Of a DNA stretch of 64,000 nt, positions 1-7,742 are shown piece after piece. The notes under the pieces were generated by a model, which was not told where the DNA came from, searched no databases, and worked only from the letters and a program-made list of their open reading frames with translations. The stretch's first letter is position 1. Each line of letters starts with the position of its first letter. The stretch is taken from NCBI RefSeq assembly GCF_017742235.1, contig NZ_JAGHKQ010000003.1:186001-250000 (forward strand). The letters run 5' to 3'. Source of the DNA: Bacillus sp. 165 (GTDB lineage Bacteria; Bacillota; Bacilli; Bacillales; Bacillaceae_G). Made by a program: the position numbers and the translations under genes.

Positions 1-603
1 CAAGACTTTACAGTAATTGATTCCGATTCTAAAGAGACAAGCAGCACATTCAACAGTCTCTATAAAGAAGATAAAATGAAATTAGAGTATGATTTTAAAA
101 TCTTTGATGATTGGCGTCGCGACATGGATCGCTTAATTGGAAGAGCGCGGATAGAAAATGTAAACGTATTTCGTCGGATGAGCCCTAGTCAATTATTATT
201 AAAAGGAATCGGAAAACTGTTCGGCAAATTACAGCAAAGCAATGCTATGCTTCATAGTCAATATAAGAAATATTTTGATAATGAGGAATTCCAGGAAGAA
301 GCTTCCCTTGTAGTAGATATGTTTTTCTCTCAATTTGAACCGTTTGAGCATTCATTAGAGCAGGATATTATATTATTTTTCCGAAATCCATTTAGTGTAC
401 TGCGAAAACTAGAGGAGCAAACACATTTAGAAATACAAAAGAATCGTGTACAGCTAAACGAATTAAAATCTAAGCCTGAACGCTATAAAGATCCGATTAC
501 TCTCTTTGAAGTGAGATTACATCAAGCAGAATGGCTCACATATATTGAGCAGGAACACGAAGAGAATTCTTCGAAACAAGCATCACATAGTGTTAGGGAA
601 TAA
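1..603 (+). CDS. unrecognised protein, C-terminal part (5' end outside window)
   Basis: The frame is open from base 1, and the first ATG (76) is preceded by 25 sense codons without a stop, so the true start lies before the window. About 200 residues are visible. They are charged and look mostly helical, with no membrane segment and no lipobox. Motifs such as FFRNPFSVLRKLEEQ and DPITLFEVRLHQAEWL suggest a conserved helical C-terminus. A bacterial dynamin-like (DynA type) C-terminus crossed my mind, but I cannot support it from sequence alone. It ends just before a bidirectional terminator and converges on the SDR gene. Confidence 0.6.
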   Translation, partial: QDFTVIDSDSKETSSTFNSLYKEDKMKLEYDFKIFDDWRRDMDRLIGRARIENVNVFRRMSPSQLLLKGIGKLFGKLQQSNAMLHSQYKKYFDNEEFQEEASLVVDMFFSQFEPFEHSLEQDIILFFRNPFSVLRKLEEQTHLEIQKNRVQLNELKSKPERYKDPITLFEVRLHQAEWLTYIEQEHEENSSKQASHSVRE

Positions 604-607
604 AAAC

Positions 608-637
608 AATCACCTCTTTGTGAACAAAGAGGTGATT
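608..637. terminator. bidirectional terminator
   Basis: Thirteen-base-pair perfect stem (AATCACCTCTTTG / CAAAGAGGTGATT) with a TGAA loop. It lies between two convergent genes and can serve both. Confidence 0.85.
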
Positions 638-1477
638 TTATTGTAATCGTGAAAGAAAAAGACGCTCCCATCTTTTCCAGGGAATAAGATGCTTAAGAAA
701 GAGAGTTGTACGAATTCCTTTTCCTATAGGATATCGTAGAGTTGGACGTTTTTGTTTTGCTATATCGGCAACCTTTCTTGCAACTTCTATCGGGTCTCCA
801 AATGAAGATTGACCGCTTTCTAGATAAGATTCTATCCTTTTCATAGAGTGAAAATAGGGTGAGTCCTGCCGCAAAGACTTTTCTGCAATGTGTTTACCGG
901 TTGACCAAATATTGGTGTGAAAAGAACCTGGTTCAACCAGAACAACATCAATGCCAAATGGTTTCACCTCTAATCTGAGGCATTCACTCCAGCCTTCAAG
1001 AGCATGTTTGGAAGCTACATAAGGAGCAAGTCCTGGAAATCCGATTTGTCCACTAATACTGCTAATGTTAATGATTTTTCCTTTTCTTTGTGTTCTCATA
1101 AAAGGGAGAACGGATTGGGTAACAGCAATCACACCAAATACATTGGTATCGAATTGTCGTCGATATTCTTCTATTGGGATTTCTTCTGCAAAGCCGCCGC
1201 TTGCATAACCCGCATTATTTACCAGCACATCTATCCGGTTTAATTCTAATAGATTCTGCTGTAAAGCTTGAATTGACTTTGAACATGTTACATCGAGTTG
1301 CTGAATCAATATATTGTCTTTAATCCCTATTTGCTCTGCTTCATATAATAATTGTGACTGATTTTCTGTATTTCTCATTGTCGCTATAACACAAAACCCG
1401 TGTTTTGCTAATTGCAATGATGTTAGCAATCCAAATCCGCTTGACGCACCCGTTACGATTGCAACCTCTTTTTTCAT
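638..1477 (-). CDS. short-chain dehydrogenase/reductase (SDR family)
   Basis: NAD(P)-dependent cytosolic oxidoreductase of the classical SDR family, 279 residues. Visible motifs: the nucleotide-binding glycine motif TGASSGFG at about residues 9-16, NNAG at about 87-90, the catalytic serine region ISSISGQ, and YVASK with the catalytic Tyr and Lys about 13 residues later. The substrate cannot be told from sequence. The start is supported by AAAGGAG about 9 nt upstream. A possible promoter (TTGACG, 16 nt, TATAAG) lies just upstream on the minus strand. It is a single-gene unit, divergent from the sigma factor gene. Confidence 0.9.
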   Translation of the reverse strand: MKKEVAIVTGASSGFGLLTSLQLAKHGFCVIATMRNTENQSQLLYEAEQIGIKDNILIQQLDVTCSKSIQALQQNLLELNRIDVLVNNAGYASGGFAEEIPIEEYRRQFDTNVFGVIAVTQSVLPFMRTQRKGKIINISSISGQIGFPGLAPYVASKHALEGWSECLRLEVKPFGIDVVLVEPGSFHTNIWSTGKHIAEKSLRQDSPYFHSMKRIESYLESGQSSFGDPIEVARKVADIAKQKRPTLRYPIGKGIRTTLFLKHLIPWKRWERLFLSRLQ

Positions 1478-1570
1478 ATATATCTACTCTCCTTTGTTTA
1501 CTTAGTAGACTATACTTATATATACGCATGCTAGTCCGTCAATCCTGTATAAAAAATAAAATTGACCCGT

Positions 1571-1596
1571 AACTTTTCAGTTTGTATTTTCGTTAT
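1571..1596 (+). promoter_or_regulatory. candidate ECF-type promoter of the sigma factor gene
   Basis: GTAACTTTT is followed 17 nt after its AAC by CGTTAT. This resembles the AAC / CGT signature recognised by many ECF sigma factors and sits about 20-30 nt before the Shine-Dalgarno site. Autoregulation is inference. Confidence 0.35.
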
Positions 1597-1627
1597 TTAT
1601 TATAGAAGCACATAAGGAGTGATTGCT

Positions 1628-2290
1628 TTGAAAGGTGAGTACGGTAGGGATATTTTGTTCAGTAGTCATTCGTCAGAACAAGTTACAGCATGTATGCTGG
1701 AAAATTACAGACATTTAGTAAGATTCTGTACGTATTTAACGAAAAATCGTTGGGATGGCGAGGATTTAGCGCAAGAAACTATGTGTAAAGCAGTAAAGAG
1801 CTACGGAAAAGAGGAAATACGTTCTATCCAACTGCCATTGCTGTTTACAATTGCCCGCAACCAATGGATTGATACGTTACGAGCAAAAAACCGAGAGCAG
1901 GAGCTAAAGCAGGAGCCATGGTATGAACCGATAGAAAATCTTCACAATTTATACTCAATATTTGAAACAATGGTACTGCAGTTTACTCTCAATCAAATTG
2001 TTACGTTTCTATTCAAAGAAGTTTTTCAGTTTAGTATAGCTGATATTGCAACTATGCTTTGCAGCTCAGAAGGGGCAATTAAATCCTCTTTATTTCGCAT
2101 GCGAAACAGATTGCATGCGATACAAAAGGAGCCTTTACGAGACAGACATGAAGAAGATGAAGGTACTGTGCATATGCTTGTGCAGTCCATACAAGAACAA
2201 AAGCCAATGCTTTTACTCCAACTGATTCCTGAACTTTCTCGTAACAAAATAACGAATAAATCTTCAACCAACATGATACTCGCAGCTTAA
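1628..2290 (+). CDS. ECF-type RNA polymerase sigma factor
   Basis: Sigma-70 family protein with only regions 2 and 4. Region 2 spans about residues 22-90 (LVRFCTYLTKNRWDGEDLAQET, then FTIARNQWIDTLRAKNRE). Region 4 spans about 115-165 and contains the helix-turn-helix FSIADIATMLCSSEGAIKSS. A C-terminal tail of about 50 residues follows. TTG 1628 is preferred because AAGGAG (1614-1619) lies 8 nt before it; the earlier GTG at 1619 overlaps that site. No anti-sigma gene is adjacent. The clpP paralogue follows after 18 nt, so the two are probably co-transcribed. The regulon is unknown. Confidence 0.8.
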   Translation: MKGEYGRDILFSSHSSEQVTACMLENYRHLVRFCTYLTKNRWDGEDLAQETMCKAVKSYGKEEIRSIQLPLLFTIARNQWIDTLRAKNREQELKQEPWYEPIENLHNLYSIFETMVLQFTLNQIVTFLFKEVFQFSIADIATMLCSSEGAIKSSLFRMRNRLHAIQKEPLRDRHEEDEGTVHMLVQSIQEQKPMLLLQLIPELSRNKITNKSSTNMILAA

Positions 2291-2308
2291 AATATGGAGG
2301 GATGATAA

Positions 2309-2887
2309 ATGAATGTAATTCCATATGTGGTGGAACAAAGTAAGTTAGGAGAACGATCTTACGACATATATTCTCGGTTGTTAAAGGATCGGATTATTAT
2401 GATTGGTCAAGAAATTGATGGTTCGTTAGCAAATAGTGTGGTAGCACAATTGTTGTTTTTGGCGGCTGAAGATCCAGATAAAGATATTTCCATCTATATT
2501 AATAGTCCAGGGGGCTCTACATCAGCAGGTTTTGCTATTTTAGATACTATGAATTTTATTAAACCGGATATCCGAACTACCTGCATTGGATTAGCTGCTT
2601 CATTTGGCGCATTGCTTCTTATGGGAGGTACAAAGGGGAAACGGTTTGCTTTGCCAAACAGTGAGGTAATGATTCATCAACCGCTCGGCGGAGCGAGAGG
2701 GCAAGCAACTGAGATAGAAATTTCTGCGAAGCGTATTTTAAAGCTAAAAGAAAATATAAACCAATTGATAGCTGAGCGAACGGGACAGCCGATTGAAAAG
2801 GTAGCCTATGATACAGAACGCGATTATTTTATGACTGCTGAAGAAGCGAAAGCATACGGAGTCATCGACGCGATAATTACAAAATAA
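2309..2887 (+). CDS. clpP: ATP-dependent Clp protease proteolytic subunit (ClpP paralogue)
   Basis: Serine peptidase of family S14, 192 residues, typical ClpP length. It forms a tetradecameric chamber with Clp ATPases in the cytoplasm. The catalytic triad is complete: Ser98 in GLAASFGA, His123 in MIHQPLGG, Asp172 in TERDYFM. The N-terminus ([24 protein letters not shown]) matches the canonical axial loop region. Its location beside an ECF sigma gene differs from the housekeeping clpP locus, so it is probably the second ClpP reported for B. cereus-type genomes. That it degrades a factor acting on the sigma protein is only inference. Confidence 0.93.
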   Translation: MNVIPYVVEQSKLGERSYDIYSRLLKDRIIMIGQEIDGSLANSVVAQLLFLAAEDPDKDISIYINSPGGSTSAGFAILDTMNFIKPDIRTTCIGLAASFGALLLMGGTKGKRFALPNSEVMIHQPLGGARGQATEIEISAKRILKLKENINQLIAERTGQPIEKVAYDTERDYFMTAEEAKAYGVIDAIITK

Positions 2888-2892
2888 GAACT

Positions 2893-2926
2893 AAAAAGGC
2901 TGGGCAGCCTAGCGCAGCCTTTTTTA
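2893..2926. terminator. terminator after clpP
   Basis: AAAAAGGCTG (2893-2902) pairs with CAGCCTTTTT (2915-2924); a T-run lies at the 3' side. It is shared with the convergent gene on the minus strand. Confidence 0.8.
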
Positions 2927-2929
2927 TGA

Positions 2930-3628
2930 TTATAAAGATTGAACTGTTTTTCGTATTACAATTCGGTCAGTATCATCTTCTGATTCTGCCTCATAAAATC
3001 CGCGCTCTTTTAAATATTCAGTAAAATACAGAACTGCTTCTGCCTGTTCATCATAGGGCTTACGTGATAATACAAATCCTAGTTTATTTTGATCTTCAAG
3101 TTCAACACCAGAAATGTAGGCAGGCACTCCATGACGCAAAAACAATTCTTTTACAGGAATGATCATATTTTTTATAAGCTTTGAAAGAATTTTTAACTCC
3201 GATCCAAATGTAAAGCGCTCCATCCCAGAAAGGTCGGCAAAAGCAGCTCCAATAAACCCTGTGCTGAAAATTTCCTGGTATTCTTTTTCTTCACCGGTAT
3301 AAAAATTTTTCTCTATTAAGTAATTCGTAAAGTAGGAGATGCCTTCTGCTTTTTCAAATGGTTTAACAGAAAGAACATATCCGATTTTTTTCTGAGTATG
3401 TAAATATACGCAGGATAGATAAGCTGAGATAGCATGTTCAGTAAAGAGAGCATTCATAGCTTGTGCCAGTCCGTCAAGTACATGATGAGTCAGCTGTAAT
3501 TTTTTACGAGAAAAGTAATAGTGTCTTTTTTGCAATTCCAATGTATCAATAAATACAGAGCCAATAAACCCTGTATTAGAAATAATATGGGGTTGTTTAG
3601 TACTGCCTTTTCTCTTTGTCCGTTTCAC
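2930..3628 (-). CDS. hypothetical protein with two tandem internal repeats
   Basis: Not a family I recognise. The 232 residues consist of two copies of a domain of about 94 residues, at about 19-112 and 122-215. Shared positions include TGFIG..F.D near each repeat start, then Y.S.V.L..Q.K.GYVLS.KP, then YFT.YL.E..FY. No signal peptide or membrane segment is seen; it is presumably cytosolic. The GTG at 3628 is chosen because AAGGA lies 9 nt upstream; an in-frame ATG six codons earlier (3646) has no such site. It is expressed alone and converges on clpP. Confidence 0.7.
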   Translation of the reverse strand: MKRTKRKGSTKQPHIISNTGFIGSVFIDTLELQKRHYYFSRKKLQLTHHVLDGLAQAMNALFTEHAISAYLSCVYLHTQKKIGYVLSVKPFEKAEGISYFTNYLIEKNFYTGEEKEYQEIFSTGFIGAAFADLSGMERFTFGSELKILSKLIKNMIIPVKELFLRHGVPAYISGVELEDQNKLGFVLSRKPYDEQAEAVLYFTEYLKERGFYEAESEDDTDRIVIRKTVQSL

Positions 3629-3728
3629 AATAATCCATCCTTCCATACATCAATCGATAGATGATAGAACAAGTGTTCTTATTTATATAATACTATAAAT
3701 AAAACGGAAAAGAAAGCCATTCCAATAA

Positions 3729-3758
3729 AAAAGATGCCGTTTGAAAGGCATCTTTTTT
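3729..3758. terminator. terminator of the small minus-strand gene
   Basis: AAAAGATGCC / GGCATCTTTT stem with an 8-nt loop and T-runs on both strands. It lies immediately downstream of the 32-residue gene. Confidence 0.8.
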
Positions 3759-3770
3759 ATTCAATCAATA

Positions 3771-3869
3771 TTATGATACAGCATTCTCGTTATCGTCTAA
3801 TTCTATATAGCAATCCATTGTCCGAACCTCTTGATCTTCGTGACTTCCGAAATAAATGGTAATATTCAT
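3771..3869 (-). CDS. small acidic protein, 32 residues
   Basis: A 33-codon frame starting ATG at 3869 with AAAGGAG 8-9 nt upstream and a strong terminator right after its stop. The product begins MNITIYFGSHEDQE and ends in an acidic tail (ELDDNENAVS). It is soluble with one cysteine. No family recognised. The good ribosome site, tight terminator and isolated position argue for a real gene. Confidence 0.55.
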   Translation of the reverse strand: MNITIYFGSHEDQEVRTMDCYIELDDNENAVS

Positions 3870-4116
3870 GTCTATCGCTCCTTTATTTTAGGAATACCTA
3901 AAACAATCATCTAGCTTCATTATATATCACCCAGTAGACAAGAACAATATAGAGATCAAAAGGATGCAGGAAAATAAAGAATAATATTTTAATTCTGAAT
4001 AAATTGGAAAATAGAGAATTTTTATATTAAATTGTAGTAATTAATAATTCGTTAGGTTAAAATACAATTGATTCTATTACAGGGGTACATACAATATAAA
4101 GGGGAATTATAGGGAT

Positions 4117-5235
4117 ATGAATTGGAAAGCAATTACTCTGTGTGTCATAATGATGATTTTAACAGCGTGTAACACCATGAAAGATACAAAACCTAATGAG
4201 GAAGAATCAAAGAACGAGGCAAGTGCTCAATCTAAAACTAATCCAAAAGCACAACTGCCTAAACCGGCTCCAAAGCCTGTAGAAAAAACAACTATTCAAA
4301 TCAGCGCGGCAGGTGACTTTACAATTGGAACAGATGAAAGCTTTGGATATACTGGTACATTCAATTATGAAGCAGAGAAAAATGGATTAGAGTATTTCAC
4401 AAAAAATATTCAAAATCTTTTTAAGAACGATGATTTTACTACAGTAAATTTAGAAACAACGTTAACGACCGCAACTAAAAAAGCCTCGAAAACGTTTCGC
4501 TTTAAAGGAGATCCATCATATGCAGAAATCTTTCCTCTTAGCGGAATTGAGGCTGTTAATTTAGCAAATAATCATAGCCATGATTATTTGCAGCAAGGAT
4601 TTACTGATACAATCAGCAACCTTGAGAAATATAAAGTAGGATATTTCGGATACGAACATAAATATATTACAACTGTAAAAGGCATAAAGGTGGGAGCTCT
4701 TGGCTACGAAGGATGGCAGGATACGACCGAATTGCGTAACCAAGTTTCTCAAGATATCGCCTCGTTACGGGACCAAGGCGCGAAAATTATTCTTGTCCAT
4801 TACCATTGGGGACAGGAAAGAATGTATGTTCCTAATGAAAGTCAAAAATCGTTGGCTCATTTCACAATCGACAGTGGTGCAGATTTAGTCCTTGGTCATC
4901 ATCCACACGTTATACAAGGAATTGAGGAGTATAATGGGAAATTTATTGTTTACAGTCTGGGGAATTTTATGTTTGGGGGAAACAAAAACCCAAGTGATAA
5001 AGATACCCTTGTGTTCCAACAAACGTTTTACTTAGAAAACGGAGAATTAACAGCTCAAAAAGAAATTCAAGTGATACCATTTCGAATCTCGTCTGTTACC
5101 AATCAAAATAATTACCAGCCTACACCATTGGAGGGAGCAGAAGCAGAACGAGTCAAAAATAAAATTTTAAACCTATCTGCTAAAATTAGGGAAGCAAACT
5201 GGACAGTATATCAACCGAAAGTACAAAATAACTAG
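4117..5235 (+). CDS. CapA/PgsA-family lipoprotein (metallophosphatase-like fold)
   Basis: A 372-residue exported lipoprotein: short basic N-terminus, hydrophobic core and lipobox LTAC with Cys18, then a proline/lysine-rich linker to about residue 65. The CapA domain follows: AAGDFTIGTD, TVNLETTLT, NLANNHSHDY, LVHYHWGQE, VLGHHPHVIQG and YSLGNFMFGG. These are the metal-binding Asp/Asn/His motifs of the family associated with poly-gamma-glutamate synthesis. No cap/pgs partners are adjacent, so it is likely a stand-alone paralogue of unknown substrate at the outer face of the membrane. Ends at a terminator. Confidence 0.85.
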   Translation: MNWKAITLCVIMMILTACNTMKDTKPNEEESKNEASAQSKTNPKAQLPKPAPKPVEKTTIQISAAGDFTIGTDESFGYTGTFNYEAEKNGLEYFTKNIQNLFKNDDFTTVNLETTLTTATKKASKTFRFKGDPSYAEIFPLSGIEAVNLANNHSHDYLQQGFTDTISNLEKYKVGYFGYEHKYITTVKGIKVGALGYEGWQDTTELRNQVSQDIASLRDQGAKIILVHYHWGQERMYVPNESQKSLAHFTIDSGADLVLGHHPHVIQGIEEYNGKFIVYSLGNFMFGGNKNPSDKDTLVFQQTFYLENGELTAQKEIQVIPFRISSVTNQNNYQPTPLEGAEAERVKNKILNLSAKIREANWTVYQPKVQNN

Positions 5236-5243
5236 GCATAAAG

Positions 5244-5270
5244 AACGGCAGTTTGAGAACTGTCGTTTTT
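5244..5270 (+). terminator. terminator after the CapA-like gene
   Basis: AACGGCAGTT, TGAG loop, AACTGTCGTT (one G-T pair), then a T-run. Confidence 0.8.
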
Positions 5271-5435
5271 TGTGTTCGTATTATTGCTTATGTTGAAAAA
5301 TAATTCATTCTTTGTCATAATCTGCGCTTACCGGGGAAATAAACTATGCTTTATCTCTATTTCCTTTGAACGAGAAGGGATAGAACAAGTAAGAGAAGTA
5401 AAGGATAAGACGCATCAAGCCCTCTAGGAGGCATC

Positions 5436-6371
5436 ATGTTCAATTTTGAAGCAATAATAAAAGAATTCAAAACAAAAAACGTCTATACTTTTTTCGTGTA
5501 TCAGCGTGCTGCTTTTCTTATACATTATTGTAAATCCGGTGAATATATAAAGTATCCTCGCAAAATTAACTCTATTACAAAAAGTATTTTGGCTACGCTC
5601 ATAGGAATTGCTTTAGATAGAGGCTATATTGAACATATTCATGTTCCTATCAAGAAATATTTCCCCCGGCTACCTTCTGCGAAAGAGAGCTTGACTCTCT
5701 ATCATCTTTTAACTATGAGTACGGGAGAAGAATGGGATGAATTTGGAAATGGGGTTCGTTTTCCTTCGAATTTCGTTAGGTCTAAACATTGGGTCAACTA
5801 TGTGCTGAAGCGTCCTATAGTGGAAGCACCAGGAACAGCTATGAACTACAATACAGGCTCTTCACACCTATTAAGTGCAATCTTACAACAAGTGACGGGA
5901 GTGTCTGCTTCCCAATTTGCAAAACAGGTGCTATTCGAACCGCTTTCCATTACAGAATATGAATGGGAGCAAGATCCGCAAGGTATTACCGTCGGTGGAT
6001 TCGGCATGAAAATGAAACCGCTGGATTTGCTGAAAATTGGTCTTTTATACTTGCATAATGGAGTATGGCAAGGGAACCAAATTATTTCTCATGATTGGAT
6101 TCAACAATCTACACGGCCGATGTTTACAACATATAAGCATATTGGATCTTACGGATTCCACTGGTGGGTGCTTGATAAAAAAGTATTTCTAATACCGTTC
6201 GATGTATATTTTGCAATGGGATATGCCGGACAATATATTATCGTTATTCCAGAAGCAGAGCTTGTAGCAGTCATAACAGCAAACATGCCGAAACAAGGAT
6301 TGGTCCCGCTGCATATATTTATAGACCACCTTTCTTCGAATAACTGGAGGCCTAATGTGCACACTAAATAA
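5436..6371 (+). CDS. serine hydrolase, beta-lactamase-related (class C type)
   Basis: A 311-residue member of the penicillin-binding-protein-like serine hydrolases. The nucleophile motif SITK (Ser46, Lys49) is followed by a second motif at YNTGS (Tyr138) and a C-terminal YGFHWW segment. There is no signal peptide, so it is probably cytoplasmic and more likely an esterase or peptidase than a beta-lactamase. Start ATG 5436 has TAGGAGG 5 nt upstream. It is about 25 residues shorter at the N-terminus than many relatives. Function is inferred by family only. Confidence 0.82.
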   Translation: MFNFEAIIKEFKTKNVYTFFVYQRAAFLIHYCKSGEYIKYPRKINSITKSILATLIGIALDRGYIEHIHVPIKKYFPRLPSAKESLTLYHLLTMSTGEEWDEFGNGVRFPSNFVRSKHWVNYVLKRPIVEAPGTAMNYNTGSSHLLSAILQQVTGVSASQFAKQVLFEPLSITEYEWEQDPQGITVGGFGMKMKPLDLLKIGLLYLHNGVWQGNQIISHDWIQQSTRPMFTTYKHIGSYGFHWWVLDKKVFLIPFDVYFAMGYAGQYIIVIPEAELVAVITANMPKQGLVPLHIFIDHLSSNNWRPNVHTK

Positions 6372-6480
6372 AGTTAGGCTATTACCGCTCGCAGATAGAA
6401 TGTACATCATGCAGAATGGCAGTTACGTTTCTCGCTTTTTTCCTACCCTTGAAGAAAAGAACCATGTTAAAGCAAGATAA
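6355..6480 (+). CDS. possible small gene or gene remnant overlapping the hydrolase 3' end
   Basis: A 41-codon frame starting ATG 6355 inside the last codons of the hydrolase, in another frame, with GGAGG only 4 nt before the start. The product contains RLLPLADRMYIMQNGSYVS, is basic and shows no domain I know. The overlap and spacing could mean translational coupling. It could also be the 3' end of a decayed gene, since the middle looks like natural coding sequence while the start is poor. Confidence 0.3.
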   Translation: MCTLNKVRLLPLADRMYIMQNGSYVSRFFPTLEEKNHVKAR

Positions 6481-6502
6481 TTAAACATAGAAAGGGGCAC
6501 CT

Positions 6503-6841
6503 ATGAAACATTTATTTATAGGAATAGTCGTATGTGTATTATCCTTCGCTGCTGTTCCATCTACACACACTTATGCGTATTACGTGCAAGGAGAAGAAGC
6601 TCCTGCATACGCTAAATGGGGCCGATTGGCTGTTTTGCAAACAAAATCAAGATATCCGCAAGCAGATATTATCGATTATTTACATATAGGGAGAGAAAGA
6701 AAAAACCCTATCATTACTGTAGAAAAGTTTAAGCTATGGTTACGAGAAAACGGGCGGGAATTTGGTGTGTTTATTAATATTGAATTTGAAACAAGAACTG
6801 AGAAACTCGTATCAATTACATTCATCGAGACTGAAAGATAG
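6503..6841 (+). CDS. secreted YqzG/YhdC-type protein (DUF3889-like)
   Basis: A 112-residue protein with a signal peptide (MKHLFIGIVVCVLSFAAVPSTHTYA) probably cleaved after the TYA segment, leaving about 87 extracellular residues. The mature part (PAYAKWGRLAVLQTKSRYP, DYLHIGRER, FKLWLRENGREFGVFI) fits the small secreted Bacillus proteins annotated YqzG/YhdC family, as I remember them. Function of that family is unknown. Shine-Dalgarno AAAGGGG is close to the ATG. A strong terminator follows directly. Confidence 0.75.
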   Translation: MKHLFIGIVVCVLSFAAVPSTHTYAYYVQGEEAPAYAKWGRLAVLQTKSRYPQADIIDYLHIGRERKNPIITVEKFKLWLRENGREFGVFINIEFETRTEKLVSITFIETER

Positions 6842-6846
6842 GAAAG

Positions 6847-6870
6847 CGCAGGCGAACCTGCGTTTTTTTT
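6847..6870 (+). terminator. terminator
   Basis: CGCAGG, CGAA tetraloop, CCTGCG and eight T residues. Confidence 0.9.
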
Positions 6871-6963
6871 ATGCTATTTAAAATATTTAGATGCCAAATA
6901 CATAAAACTGCCTTCTTTACAAAATATAGACATAACACCATGAAATCACTGGGAGGGTTAGTT

Positions 6964-7725
6964 ATGTTTGGAAAAGCTTTTTTTAAAGTACCTCTGATTG
7001 TACTAGGATGCTGTGTTCTCCTGTTAGGAAGCAGCGGTGGTTACATACAAGAGGTCAAGGCTTTCTCTAATCAAGTTATCCAAAGAGGAGCTACAGGTGA
7101 AGATGTAATTGAATTACAATCTCGTTTACAGTATATCGGTTATTATAAAAGCAAAATAGACGGGATATTTGGATGGAATACCTATTGGGCTCTTCGTAAT
7201 TTTCAAGAGCAGTTCGGTATGAAAGTAGATGGAATTGCTGGTTCACAGACAAAAGAAAAGCTAGTAAAAGTAACAAAATATAATAAACCAAGTGGAAACC
7301 AGGACAATTCATCAGGAAATAATTCATCAGGAGGTAATTCAAAACCGGCAACTAATGTTCCGAACGGGTATTCACAAAACGATATACAATTGATGGCAAA
7401 TGCTGTTTATGGAGAATCACGCGGGGAGCCTTATATCGGTCAGGTAGCTGTTGCAGCCGTTATTTTAAATCGAGTTACAAGTCCTTCTTTCCCTAAAACT
7501 GTTTCAGGGGTTATTTTTGAACCACGTGCGTTTACGGCAGTGGCGGATGGTCAAATTTATTTGACTCCGAATGAAACAGCAAAAAAAGCTGTATTGGACG
7601 CAATCAATGGATGGGATCCGACTGACGGCTGTATTTATTATTTTAATCCCGATACTGCAACAAGTGCATGGATTTGGAGCAGACCGCAAGTGAAAAAAAT
7701 CGGACGTCATATTTTCTGTAAGTAA
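6964..7725 (+). CDS. sleB: spore cortex-lytic enzyme SleB
   Basis: Germination-specific cortex-lytic transglycosylase, 253 residues. A signal/anchor segment (residues 10-30) leads into a peptidoglycan-binding domain at about 40-102 (RGATGEDVIELQSRL, DGIFGWNTYWALRNFQ), then a Ser/Gly/Asn linker and the catalytic domain from about 138. The catalytic Glu is Glu151 in YGESRGEP. Exported to the spore inner membrane/cortex. ATG 6964 is chosen because GGGAGGG lies 6 nt before it; an open frame extends back to 6871 but without such a site. It heads an operon with ypeB. Confidence 0.96.
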   Translation: MFGKAFFKVPLIVLGCCVLLLGSSGGYIQEVKAFSNQVIQRGATGEDVIELQSRLQYIGYYKSKIDGIFGWNTYWALRNFQEQFGMKVDGIAGSQTKEKLVKVTKYNKPSGNQDNSSGNNSSGGNSKPATNVPNGYSQNDIQLMANAVYGESRGEPYIGQVAVAAVILNRVTSPSFPKTVSGVIFEPRAFTAVADGQIYLTPNETAKKAVLDAINGWDPTDGCIYYFNPDTATSAWIWSRPQVKKIGRHIFCK

Positions 7726-7742
7726 GAAAGGATGAGTACAGT

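Noticed and set aside
5290-5427. 45-codon frame from ATG 5290 ending in the ribosome site of the serine hydrolase gene
   Set aside because: Coding-like C-terminal half (ISFEREGIEQVREVKD), but no Shine-Dalgarno and it begins within AT-rich spacer; not enough support.
6871-6963. Longer N-terminus for SleB beginning at 6871
   Set aside because: The start would lie within the terminator T-run of the previous gene; ATG 6964 has GGGAGGG at proper distance and gives the family length.
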